Positions 1 through 5,661 of a stretch of 10,002 bases of DNA are shown here, one piece after another. The DNA lies in contig JAGLSJ010000020.1 in the NCBI GenBank assembly GCA_023270095.1, positions 1 to 10,002 on the forward strand, written 5' to 3'. The notes under the pieces are model-generated. The model worked only from the letters and a program-made list of their open reading frames with translations. It searched no databases and was not told where the DNA came from. Made by a program: the position numbers and the translations under genes. Origin of the DNA: Minisyncoccota bacterium. GTDB taxonomy: Bacteria > Patescibacteriota > Minisyncoccia > JAHIHE01 > JAGLIN01. Each line of letters opens with the position of its first letter. The first letter of the stretch is position 1.

Positions 1-1
1 T

Positions 2-421
2 GAAAAAATGACAAAAGATGCCGAAACTCATGCCGAAGAAGATCAAAAGAAAAAAGAGCAAATTGAAGTGAAGAACAATGCAGATACTTTGATCTATTCT
101 ACTGAAAAACTTTTGAAAGATTCTGGAGATAAAATCAAGGAAGATGACAGGAAGTCGATTGAGGAAAAAGTTGAGGCCTTGAAAAAGGTGAAAGATGGTG
201 ATGATGTTGAAGCGATTAAGAAAGCATCTGAAGAACTTTCTGTTGAGGCTCAAAAAATTGGAACAGCAATGTATCAAGAACAAGCTGCACAAGCTGAAGG
301 AGAAGAGAAGAAAAAAGAAGAAAATAAGGGTCCAGTTGAAGGGGAGTACGAAGAAGTGAAGAAAGATGATGAAACGAAAGATGAGAAGAAGAACGATGGT
401 AAAGATGACGATAAAAAATAA
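2..421 (+). CDS. dnaK: Chaperone DnaK (Hsp70), C-terminal fragment (5' end outside window)
   Basis: Only the last ~139 codons are present; the frame is open to the window edge, so the ATG at 8 is internal. The start of the fragment (EKMTKDAETHAEED, then ADTLIYSTEK) matches the helical lid that follows the substrate-binding beta-sandwich of DnaK. The conserved EEVK motif near the C-terminus (residues 115-118 counted from the ATG at 8), which in other DnaK proteins lies at the very end, is recognisable as GEYEEVKK. Here it is followed by an extra ~19-residue Lys/Asp-rich tail. DnaK is a cytosolic ATP-dependent folding chaperone working with DnaJ and GrpE; neither partner is visible here. The gene ends in TAA and is followed 13 bases later by a strong terminator, so it is the last gene of its transcript. 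The family call is secure; the tail extension is unusual but low in complexity. Confidence 0.93.
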   Translation, partial: EKMTKDAETHAEEDQKKKEQIEVKNNADTLIYSTEKLLKDSGDKIKEDDRKSIEEKVEALKKVKDGDDVEAIKKASEELSVEAQKIGTAMYQEQAAQAEGEEKKKEENKGPVEGEYEEVKKDDETKDEKKNDGKDDDKK

Positions 422-434
422 ATAGACAAAATCG

Positions 435-466
435 AAAACAGCAATAGAAATATTGCTGTTTTTTGT
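435..466 (+). terminator. Intrinsic terminator after dnaK
   Basis: A perfect 12-bp stem (435-446 AAAACAGCAATA with 451-462 TATTGCTGTTTT) closes a GAAA tetraloop and runs into a T-rich tail. It lies 13 bases after the dnaK stop. The A-rich left flank means it could also work weakly for minus-strand transcription arriving from the 649-816 gene. Confidence 0.9.
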
Positions 467-499
467 TTGTATGTTTTGAATTGCGAAATACTATTTAAA

Positions 500-604
500 T
501 GTCATCTCGAAATGAGCCTTAGCGATTGAGAGATCTGAAAACATAATAAATGAGCTAAATTATATTTATAGATTTCTCGTCGCTATCGCTCTGTCGAAAT
601 GACA
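500..604. repeat. Intergenic REP-like inverted repeat, copy 1
   Basis: The left arm (500-535, starting TGTCATCTCGAAATGAGC) and the reverse complement of the right arm (570-604, starting TGTCATTTCGACAGAGCG) are imperfect copies of each other. Both pass through an AGCGAT/GCGATAGCGA core to GAGA.ATCT. The pair encloses about 34 AT-rich bases. Similar outer ends (TGTCATCCTGAG) recur at 1383 and 5552, so this looks like a dispersed short element family. It lies between the convergent dnaK and the 55-residue membrane-protein gene. Confidence 0.65.
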
Positions 605-648
605 AAAACTGCATTTTTCAGAGATTTTTATAAATAATTTAAAGTAAT

Positions 649-816
649 TTATGACATTATAAATTCTATGGCAGGATCAAACCATCCTTCTTTTAGTCCA
701 GCTTTGACAAAGCCGATGAAAAGAATTAGGACGAAAATAAACATAACTCGGTTGGCGACTTTCATTGGATCTGGTTTTCCTTTGTAGGGTGAAACACCCC
801 ATTTTGATTTTGACAT
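649..816 (-). CDS. Small single-pass membrane protein, 55 aa, function unknown
   Basis: ATG at 816 opens a 55-residue frame ending in TAA at 649-651. The product begins MSKSKWGVSPYKGKPDPMK and then has one hydrophobic helix at about residues 22-38 (ANRVMFIFVLILFIGFVKAG). It ends in a short polar tail rich in aromatic and acidic residues (KEGWFDPAIEFIMS). The order of basic head, one membrane segment and short tail, plus sensible amino-acid use, argues for a real gene despite its length. No Shine-Dalgarno site precedes the ATG; the leader is an AT-rich stretch holding three copies of TTAAATTG, in line with the SD-less leaders of the larger genes here. It converges on dnaK. I do not recognise a family. 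By the positive-inside rule the basic N-terminus is probably cytosolic. Confidence 0.65.
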   Translation of the reverse strand: MSKSKWGVSPYKGKPDPMKVANRVMFIFVLILFIGFVKAGLKEGWFDPAIEFIMS

Positions 817-820
817 AAAA

Positions 821-844
821 TTAAATTGTTAAATTGTTAAATTG
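821..844. repeat. Three tandem copies of TTAAATTG
   Basis: The octamer TTAAATTG is repeated three times without interruption, just upstream of the minus-strand start at 816. It falls in the leader or promoter of the 55-residue membrane-protein gene. It could be a simple slippage-prone tract that changes leader length. Confidence 0.75.
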
Positions 845-906
845 TCGAATATTAACTGTATATGATAGTTGTATATTTATTGTTATTTTACAGAAAAAAG
901 TGGATA

Positions 907-935
907 TTGACAAGAGTTAGTTTTTATGATAGACT
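907..935 (+). promoter_or_regulatory. Sigma70-type promoter for the 1008-1160 gene
   Basis: A perfect -35 box TTGACA (907-912) is separated by 17 bp from TAGACT (930-935), a four-of-six match to TATAAT. Initiation would fall near 942, giving a leader of about 65 bases before the ATG at 1008. The same TTGACA with 16-17 bp spacing recurs before the other two SD-bearing small genes. Confidence 0.5.
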
Positions 936-995
936 TGTTTTAATAATCTCTATATTGTATCTATTTTTTAATAATATGGAGATAACAAAAGAAAC

Positions 996-1000
996 GAGGG
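996..1000 (+). promoter_or_regulatory. Shine-Dalgarno site GAGGG
   Basis: GAGGG lies seven bases before the ATG at 1008 and decides that start. It stands out because the large genes in the window have no such site. An 11-codon frame starting at ATG 976 stops at TGA 1009-1011, overlapping this ATG, and could act as a translated leader; this is speculative. Confidence 0.6.
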
Positions 1001-1007
1001 ATTTTAA

Positions 1008-1160
1008 ATGAGTAAAGAAATATTAGAGGTATTAGGTACTGGAACAGAAAACAAAAGAACTTCACTAAACGCAACTTCAAAACCATATAACACAGATGAT
1101 GTTGTGCAAGGTATTTGTGATAGTGTAACACATTTATCTGGTGATTCTGCTCTCAGTTAA
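1008..1160 (+). CDS. Small hypothetical protein, 50 aa
   Basis: A 50-codon frame runs from an ATG seven bases after GAGGG to TAA at 1158-1160, downstream of a TTGACA-17-TAGACT promoter. The product is polar, begins MSKEILEVLGTGTENKR, has one cysteine (residue 37) and no membrane segment or recognisable motif. Reading on in the same frame past the TAA gives 14 more polar codons before a second stop (1203-1205), so a truncated remnant of a longer gene is possible. I do not recognise a family. The call rests on the expression signals and orientation, not on similarity. It lies about 410 bases before the superoxide reductase gene. Confidence 0.45.
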   Translation: MSKEILEVLGTGTENKRTSLNATSKPYNTDDVVQGICDSVTHLSGDSALS

Positions 1161-1275
1161 TGCCAAAATCAAAAGAAGGAAGACGATTATAAGGACTCTG
1201 TATAACAGAGGTGAATAGCGAGGTTATTCTACTTATTATCCTCTTTCTTCTCTCTACAATTTCTTCAACGGAAAG

Positions 1276-1297
1276 CGCATTTGATGGCGGTTTTTTT
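1276..1297 (+). terminator. Weak candidate intrinsic terminator
   Basis: CGCAT, a TTG loop, then ATGGCG forms a 5-bp stem with one bulged G, followed by a G and seven T (1291-1297). The short stem makes this marginal, but it would end a transcript that starts near 942 and covers the 50-residue gene. Confidence 0.35.
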
Positions 1298-1382
1298 GTT
1301 GTGGAAAAATTGAATTGAGACAACGAAGTTGAGTAGTGATAAAAAAGAATAATTACTTTGATTATAAAATGCATTAAACCAC

Positions 1383-1507
1383 TGTCATCCTGAGTAAACG
1401 ATAGCGAATTAAAAAAATCCTGTATGAAATCTCGTTTTATGTTGATTTATAATTTTATGCAAAATAGTTATAGGGTTAGAAGCTTGTTCTGAGTGATAGC
1501 CGAATGG
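1383..1507. repeat. Degenerate REP-like element, copy 2
   Basis: Bases 1383-1394 read TGTCATCCTGAG, identical to the start of the element at 5552, and continue to GATAGCGAAT. A second, directly oriented and degraded copy follows at 1489-1505 (CTGAGTGATAGCCGAAT). Unlike the copies at 500 and 5552, no clear inverted partner remains, so this looks like a decayed member. Confidence 0.45.
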
Positions 1508-1571
1508 GTCGTAAATTCCCTAGAACGACGGTTTGATTTTTAATAGCAAATAATTTGTCAAAATTAAAAAA

Positions 1572-1994
1572 ATGGAGCATAATACTTATAAAGAATGTAT
1601 TGTTTTGAGTGAAGCGAATAAATCATTTAAGAACAAGAAAATGAAATTACAACATGCAAAAAATCCCGAAGCTTTAACAGAATTTGAAGTTAAACATATT
1701 CCGTGGATTATATTTCCAGAATTTATCAAACCAAGAGAAGAATTTACTGTTACAGTTAAGGTTGGGGAATCACCTCATCCAATGACAGCCGAACATTTTA
1801 TAAGATGTATTAGACTTTATGTCGGTGGAGAGCAATTTGAATGTCAGATTTTAAAAGAGAAGAAGAAGGCAGAGGCTGTCTTCAAAATTAGTCTTGAAAA
1901 AGATTCAGTGGTTTCTGTGGTGACAGAATGTAACTTGCATGGAGCCTGGGAATCAGAAAAAAAGATTGTTTTATATAGAGGAAATGGAGAGTAG
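1572..1994 (+). CDS. Superoxide reductase, one-iron class (neelaredoxin/desulfoferrodoxin family)
   Basis: The 140-residue product reduces superoxide to hydrogen peroxide in the cytosol without making oxygen, a detoxification typical of anaerobes and microaerophiles; the electron donor is usually rubredoxin. The four-His/one-Cys iron site is complete: His42 (VKHIP), His69 and His75 (ESPHPMTAEH, the usual six-residue spacing), Cys120 and His123 (CNLHG). Lys41, which helps attract superoxide, is kept. The usual Glu directly before that Lys is Val40, with a Glu displaced to position 39. There is no N-terminal desulforedoxin domain with its Cys cluster (only Cys9), so this is the one-iron form, with an N-terminus about 25 residues longer than compact members. 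ATG 1572 gives the full frame, but Met24 is a possible alternative start; neither has an SD site. The gene is monocistronic, with no clear terminator after it. Confidence 0.92.
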   Translation: MEHNTYKECIVLSEANKSFKNKKMKLQHAKNPEALTEFEVKHIPWIIFPEFIKPREEFTVTVKVGESPHPMTAEHFIRCIRLYVGGEQFECQILKEKKKAEAVFKISLEKDSVVSVVTECNLHGAWESEKKIVLYRGNGE

Positions 1995-2044
1995 GATATT
2001 TGTTGATTAATATGTCATTTTAAGATTGTTTTATTTTATATGCT

Positions 2045-2183
2045 GGAGTGATATATATAGCGGAGCGGAGTGTGTTACGCGTTTGAGTATTAGAAAGTTT
2101 TGTAAGACTAATACAAATAACAAATTACACTATCGTTTTGTTTATCACTTCGTAAATATTTTATTTGATATATCAGAATGACA
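2045..2183. repeat. Intergenic structured stretch before the exporter genes
   Basis: The 265-base gap 1995-2259 holds no gene. Within it GTATTAG (2087-2093) pairs with CTAATAC (2108-2114) across 14 bases. The right end, ATATCAGAATGACA, resembles the outer end of the REP-like elements elsewhere in the window, but no matching left end is clear. I take it as a heavily degraded relative, with low confidence. Confidence 0.3.
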
Positions 2184-2188
2184 AGTTT

Positions 2189-2217
2189 TTATCAGTAGAT
2201 TAGATAATTTTTATAAA
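2189..2217 (+). promoter_or_regulatory. Possible promoter of the adaptor gene
   Basis: TTATCA (2189-2194, four of six) and TATAAA (2212-2217, five of six) are 17 bp apart, placing a start near 2224 and a ~36-base leader before ATG 2260. In sequence this AT-rich, chance matches are common. Confidence 0.35.
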
Positions 2218-2259
2218 GATGATTATTTTTATATAAATCAAATATTAACCAAATTAAAT

Positions 2260-4092
2260 ATGACAAAAAAGAAAATCGTTATAATTGTTGTAGTTATAAT
2301 TGTTTTAATTATTTCAATTTTTGGTTTTTCAAGAAAACCAGAGGTAAAATATACTACCGTAAAAGTTGAAAAGGGTGTCGTTTTGCAAACTGTTTCAGCA
2401 ACAGGGACAGCAGAGGCAGCTACAAAGCTTGATTTGCGATTTGTTAATTCGGGAAAAATTGAGCAAATTAATGTGAAAGTTGGAGACAAGGTTGAAAGTG
2501 AGATGGTGCTTGCTCAGTTGGATACGGATCAACTAAAGTCACAATTTGCTAGATCAAAAGCAAGCTTGAGTGCAGCTAATGCAAATTATAACAAACTTAT
2601 TATGGGAGCAACTGCTGAGGATTTACAGATTTCTAGAACTGCAGTTGATAATGCTCAGATTGCTTTGGATAGCGCTGGACAAAATTTGACTGATGTTCAA
2701 ATTAGCGGGCAGAAAGATATCGATAATGCAAATTCTTCTGTAAATAGCGCGCAGGTCACTCTTGATAATGCAAATTTGAGTCTTGAGAATACAAAAATTT
2801 CTAATGAGAATAATCTTAATCAAGATTATGATGATGCTTGGGATGTGGTCAATTCTTCACTTTTAACAGTATTTGATGCTTTGAATACGAATAAAACTAC
2901 GCTGGAATATGAGGACGCGCAAGATACTTTGAGTGTTTTGAATAAACAATATTTAAATTATTCATCACAAAGTAAAATTGTGGCTGATAATTCATATAAT
3001 AATGCAAAAGATTTTATAGATAGTATTAGAGATAATCAATCCTTTACAAATATTGATGAAGCTCTTTTGAAGACGAAAAATTCCCTAGAAGACACAAGAG
3101 ATACTCTTAGCGATACTGGCAATGTTTTAGGATCCACGATCACTTCTTCTCAGCTTTCACAAACTGAACTTGATTCTTTGAAAGCCAGTATCTCAACTTC
3201 AAGAACGAGTGTGAATACAGCGATAACAAATATTACAACAGCTCAGCAGAATATTTCAACTCAAAAAGTAACCAATCAAACAAATCTGAATAATTCGGAA
3301 GCTACCGTGAATTCTGCTACAAGTTCTCTTTCAGTAGCAAATAATTCTTTGTTTGCAATAGAATCGTCAGTGAATACAAAAATAAATTCGGCGCAAAATG
3401 CAATCAAGTCTGCTGAGGGAGCTTTGAAACAAGCACAAGATCAGTTGGCCTTCAAGATGGCAGGTCCGAGTTCGTCTGATGTTCAATTATATCGAGCACA
3501 AGTTCAAGAAGCACAGGCAAGCGTGGATATGATTCAAAGTCAAATTGATGATTCAGTTTTACGTGCACCAAGAAATGGAATTATAACTGTGATAAATGGA
3601 GAAGTCGGCGAAGCAGTTAATTCAACAATGACTTTTATTTCTTTGATAACCGATGAGAATTTTGAAATCACGGCAAATATTTCTGAGGTTGATATTTCAA
3701 AAGTAAAAATTGATGATAAGGTTGAAATTACTTTTGATGCACTTGGTCCTGATGAAGAATTTGAAGGAATAGTTGTTAGCGTTGATCCAGCTGAAACGGA
3801 AATTTCGGGAGTAATATATTATAAATTGACAACAATGTTTGCGGGTGATGGAAAAGTTATTAAACCAGGAATGACTGCTAACCTTGATATTTTAACTGCG
3901 AGAAAAGATGATGTTGTGATGATTCCTTTTCAGGCTCTCAAAGACAGAGATGGACAAAAATTTGTTCAAGTTCTTGAAGGTGATGTTGCCAGAGATATTT
4001 TTGTTGAAGTTGGATTGAGAGGTGATATTGATTTGGAAATCACGAGTGGATTGCAAGAGGGGCAAGATGTGGTGACGTTTGCGGAGGAATAG
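2260..4092 (+). CDS. HlyD/MacA-family adaptor (membrane fusion protein) of an ABC exporter, very long coiled-coil
   Basis: This 610-residue protein links the membrane permeases to substrate or to outer layers in MacAB/YknXYZ-type systems. A Lys-rich head and one membrane helix (about 5-23) anchor it with the bulk outside. The first biotinyl-lipoyl half spans about 40-90 (VSATGTAEA, then GKIEQINVKVGDKV). A helical hairpin follows at about 91-430, rich in Asn, Ser, Thr and Gln. The second lipoyl half begins at VLRAPRNGIIT (433-443), followed by a beta-barrel (about 468-545) and a membrane-proximal domain ending LQEGQDVV. MacA of E. coli is about 370 residues, so almost all the extra length is in the hairpin. 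Similar short blocks near both ends of the helical region (KLIMGATAEDLQ at ~112-123 and KMAGPSSSDVQ at ~399-409) suggest symmetric helical arms. The ATG has no SD site. It is separated from its ATPase by 680 bases holding an opposing gene. Confidence 0.9.
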   Translation: MTKKKIVIIVVVIIVLIISIFGFSRKPEVKYTTVKVEKGVVLQTVSATGTAEAATKLDLRFVNSGKIEQINVKVGDKVESEMVLAQLDTDQLKSQFARSKASLSAANANYNKLIMGATAEDLQISRTAVDNAQIALDSAGQNLTDVQISGQKDIDNANSSVNSAQVTLDNANLSLENTKISNENNLNQDYDDAWDVVNSSLLTVFDALNTNKTTLEYEDAQDTLSVLNKQYLNYSSQSKIVADNSYNNAKDFIDSIRDNQSFTNIDEALLKTKNSLEDTRDTLSDTGNVLGSTITSSQLSQTELDSLKASISTSRTSVNTAITNITTAQQNISTQKVTNQTNLNNSEATVNSATSSLSVANNSLFAIESSVNTKINSAQNAIKSAEGALKQAQDQLAFKMAGPSSSDVQLYRAQVQEAQASVDMIQSQIDDSVLRAPRNGIITVINGEVGEAVNSTMTFISLITDENFEITANISEVDISKVKIDDKVEITFDALGPDEEFEGIVVSVDPAETEISGVIYYKLTTMFAGDGKVIKPGMTANLDILTARKDDVVMIPFQALKDRDGQKFVQVLEGDVARDIFVEVGLRGDIDLEITSGLQEGQDVVTFAEE

Positions 4093-4143
4093 AGAATAAT
4101 TTTCCAATTCTAATTTATTTATTCTTGTCTAGTTTTTTGAAAT

Positions 4144-4174
4144 AAAAAAAGAGAGTGTAGCGATGCTACAACTC
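4144..4174 (-). terminator. Intrinsic terminator of the minus-strand gene 4191-4526
   Basis: Read on the minus strand, GAGT and GTAGC pair with GCTACACTC around an ATC loop, giving nine pairs with one bulged T, then TC and seven T (4150-4144). It lies 17 bases beyond the stop of the minus-strand gene and lacks a T-run in the plus direction. Confidence 0.8.
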
Positions 4175-4190
4175 ATTGAAATTTTTGTTC

Positions 4191-4526
4191 TTAAAGTCTG
4201 GTAATTTCTTTTAAAAATCTCAACATTTTTTCAGGTGATGAGAAATCAGAGGGGTTGTATTCCGTTTCTTTCAGAATATTCGTACAATTAATTACGGAAA
4301 ACATGAAAGAATCCTGCGAATTTTGCTTTCTCATTTCTTTACAGGGAAACTTTGAGCAACCTTTTGTCGAAGAAATAATAAATTTTGGTTCTTTTGTTTC
4401 GATTTTTCTTATGATTTCTTTTATTTCCTTAATAATTTCAAAATCTCCTCCTGAAACTTCTGGCAAAACTAAAATCTTTCCTATGTGCGTAGCTAGTGTA
4501 TCTTTTGGCTCTGTTGTGCAAGTCAT
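4191..4526 (-). CDS. Hypothetical protein, 111 aa, four cysteines
   Basis: ATG 4526 lies nine bases after AAGGAG on the minus strand, and a promoter, leader palindrome and terminator all fit this direction, so I take this strand rather than the 92-codon frame opposite. The product is soluble and mixed in charge. Residues 15-51 could form strand-helix-strand (IGKILVLPEV, the IIKEIKEIIRKIE helix, then PKFIISS). A KGCSKFPCK segment follows (Cys57, Cys62), with Cys3 and Cys81 elsewhere. Four cysteines in so short a cytosolic protein could mean metal binding or redox chemistry, but the spacing matches no motif I recognise. It sits between the adaptor and ATPase genes of the exporter, transcribed against them. 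Function unknown. Confidence 0.75.
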   Translation of the reverse strand: MTCTTEPKDTLATHIGKILVLPEVSGGDFEIIKEIKEIIRKIETKEPKFIISSTKGCSKFPCKEMRKQNSQDSFMFSVINCTNILKETEYNPSDFSSPEKMLRFLKEITRL

Positions 4527-4535
4527 TTATTAAAT

Positions 4536-4542
4536 CTCCTTT
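4536..4542 (-). promoter_or_regulatory. Shine-Dalgarno site AAAGGAG
   Basis: On the minus strand AAAGGAG precedes ATG 4526 by nine bases. It is the best ribosome site in the window with the GGAGG at 7334-7330, and it fixes both the strand and the start of the 111-residue gene. Confidence 0.85.
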
Positions 4543-4547
4543 GTGTG

Positions 4548-4573
4548 ATTTTAAGATTAATTAATCTTAAAAT
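4548..4573. promoter_or_regulatory. Perfect 26-bp palindrome in the leader of the minus-strand gene
   Basis: Each half reads ATTTTAAGATTAA outward to centre, with perfect two-fold symmetry over 26 bases and no loop. It lies between the predicted minus-strand start site (~4584) and the SD site (4542-4536). Such a site suits a dimeric repressor, possibly autoregulatory, or a leader hairpin. No T-run follows on the minus strand, so a terminator is less likely. Confidence 0.7.
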
Positions 4574-4590
4574 TATATATATTTATCAAA

Positions 4591-4619
4591 AGTTTAGTCT
4601 ATAATTTCATAAATGTCAA
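4591..4619 (-). promoter_or_regulatory. Sigma70-type promoter of the minus-strand gene 4191-4526
   Basis: On the minus strand, TTGACA (4619-4614, perfect) is followed after 17 bp by TAAACT (4596-4591, four of six). An 8-bp inverted repeat, GTCTATAA (4597-4604) with TTATAGAC (4623-4630), flanks the -35 box, one arm in the spacer and one just upstream, and could be a second regulator site. Confidence 0.6.
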
Positions 4620-4772
4620 TGTTTATAGACCTGAATTTGATTTAAAAAAAACAATCTTGGAGTGACAAACGAAGCTATAGTGCAGTTTGTTATTTGTATC
4701 AATCTCATAAAAATTTTTGAAATTTCAACAAAAAACACACCCCATTATATAAAACAATTTAATTTCACCTCA

Positions 4773-5498
4773 ATGTCAAAACTTATTTCAGTAAAAAATA
4801 TAACAAAGGACTATCAACTAGGTGATGTTGTGACACATGTTCTCAAGGGAGTGTCTTTTGATATTGAGGATGGAGAATTTGTTTCGATTATGGGATCGTC
4901 GGGTAGTGGAAAATCAACGCTGATGTATGTTTTGGGATTTTTGGATAAGTATACGAATGGCAAATATTATTTTGAAGGACATGATACTTCAAAACTTGAT
5001 GATGACAAGTTGGCCGAATTTCGAAATGAAAAAGTGGGATTTATTTTTCAATCTTATAATTTATTACAAAGAACAACGGTTTTAGATAATGTGCTTTTGC
5101 CAACTACATATTTGCTTGGTTGCGATGTTAAAAAAGCAGAAGCAGAGGCGATAAAACTTCTCAAAAGAGTTGGTCTTGGACATCGAATGGAACATAGACC
5201 AAATCAGCTTTCAGGAGGAGAGCAACAAAGAGTTGCGATTGTTCGCGCGTTAATAAATAATCCGAATTTAATTCTTGCCGATGAACCAACTGGAAATTTA
5301 GACAGTAAGTCTGGTGAGGAAATTATGGAAATATTGCAGGATCTCAACAAAGAAGGAAAAACAATAATTATGGTAACTCATGAACAATATACGGCAGAAT
5401 GTGCGAGAAGAATTTTGCATATTAAAGATGGAATAATTACACAAGATGAGATTGTAAATAATAGAAGATTGGCAACGAATGGAGATTTTAAAAAGTAG
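4773..5498 (+). CDS. ABC transporter ATP-binding protein, MacB/LolD/YknY type
   Basis: The 241-residue product is the ATPase that drives the two permeases. All motifs of an active nucleotide-binding domain are present: Walker A GSSGSGKST (41-49), Q-loop Gln93 in FIFQSYN, signature LSGGEQQR (146-153), Walker B LILADE with the catalytic Glu171, D-loop NLDS and the switch His203 in MVTHE. The length is normal for stand-alone LolD-type subunits. A GTG at 4662 would add 37 residues (NEAIVQFVICINLIKIF and onward) that do not belong to the family; ATG 4773, giving MSKLISVKNITKDY, is the natural start. No SD site precedes it. It is the only ATPase for two permeases here. The 246 bases upstream carry the promoter and palindrome of the opposing gene. 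The first permease gene begins 163 bases downstream. Confidence 0.95.
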   Translation: MSKLISVKNITKDYQLGDVVTHVLKGVSFDIEDGEFVSIMGSSGSGKSTLMYVLGFLDKYTNGKYYFEGHDTSKLDDDKLAEFRNEKVGFIFQSYNLLQRTTVLDNVLLPTTYLLGCDVKKAEAEAIKLLKRVGLGHRMEHRPNQLSGGEQQRVAIVRALINNPNLILADEPTGNLDSKSGEEIMEILQDLNKEGKTIIMVTHEQYTAECARRILHIKDGIITQDEIVNNRRLATNGDFKK

Positions 5499-5518
5499 AG
5501 ATAAAACAAGGATACTGC

Positions 5519-5548
5519 TTAATACTTTTGAGTTACAAAATGTATTAA
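5519..5548. other. Stem-loop between ATPase and permease genes
   Basis: TTAATACTTTTG pairs with CAAAATGTATTAA around an AGTTA loop, giving 12 pairs with one bulged T. No T-run follows on either strand, so it is more likely an mRNA-stability or processing element than a terminator. Confidence 0.45.
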
Positions 5549-5551
5549 AAT

Positions 5552-5624
5552 TGTCATCCTGAGCCTGTCGAAGGATTGAAAGATATCGCTTTGTTTAATA
5601 TAGTTCGACAAGCTCACTATGACA
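5552..5624. repeat. Intergenic REP-like inverted repeat, copy 3
   Basis: The left arm 5552-5575 (TGTCATCCTGAGCCTGTCGA and on) and the reverse complement of the right arm 5601-5624 (TGTCATAGTGAGCTTGTCGA and on) match at 19 of 24 positions. They enclose 25 AT-rich bases. The element shares its outer end with the copies at 500 and 1383 and lies within the exporter locus, 38 bases before the permease start. Confidence 0.75.
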
Positions 5625-5661
5625 AAAGGGTAATTTTGTAATTCAAAGTAATACTAAAATC

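Larger units (their letters stand above)
1161..1571. other. Gene-poor stretch with possible RNA structure and a degenerate repeat
   Basis: I see no convincing gene in these ~410 bases. The first part (1196-1297) can fold: CTCTGT/ACAGAG (1196-1201 with 1205-1210), GAATA/TATTC (1213-1217 with 1225-1229), and a short bulged hairpin at 1276-1289 followed by seven T. The second part (1383-1507) holds repeat-like sequence beginning TGTCATCCTGAG. A 73-codon minus-strand frame (1153-1374) and a 35-codon GTG-started plus-strand frame (1211-1318) overlap each other here; both lack a ribosome site and neither is supported. Confidence 0.5.

Noticed and set aside
1211..1318. 35-codon GTG-started frame with a signal-peptide-like stretch
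   Set aside because: It has no suitably spaced ribosome site and runs through the candidate hairpin plus T-run; hydrophobic stretches arise easily from T-rich DNA.
1153..1374. 73-codon minus-strand frame
   Set aside because: It has no SD site, no recognisable motif and no conserved-looking composition. It overlaps plus-strand signals including a T-run and the 3' end of the 50-residue gene.
4255..4533. 92-codon plus-strand frame opposite the 111-residue gene
   Set aside because: The minus strand has an SD site, promoter and terminator in register; the plus frame has none, so it is a shadow.
4548..4573. The 26-bp palindrome as a terminator
   Set aside because: Neither side carries a clean T-run directly after the stem, and it lies upstream of a gene start, where an operator or leader role fits better.
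4662..4772. GTG start extending the ATPase by 37 residues
   Set aside because: The added residues do not fit the family N-terminus, there is no ribosome site, and ATG 4773 gives the normal length and the standard first strand.
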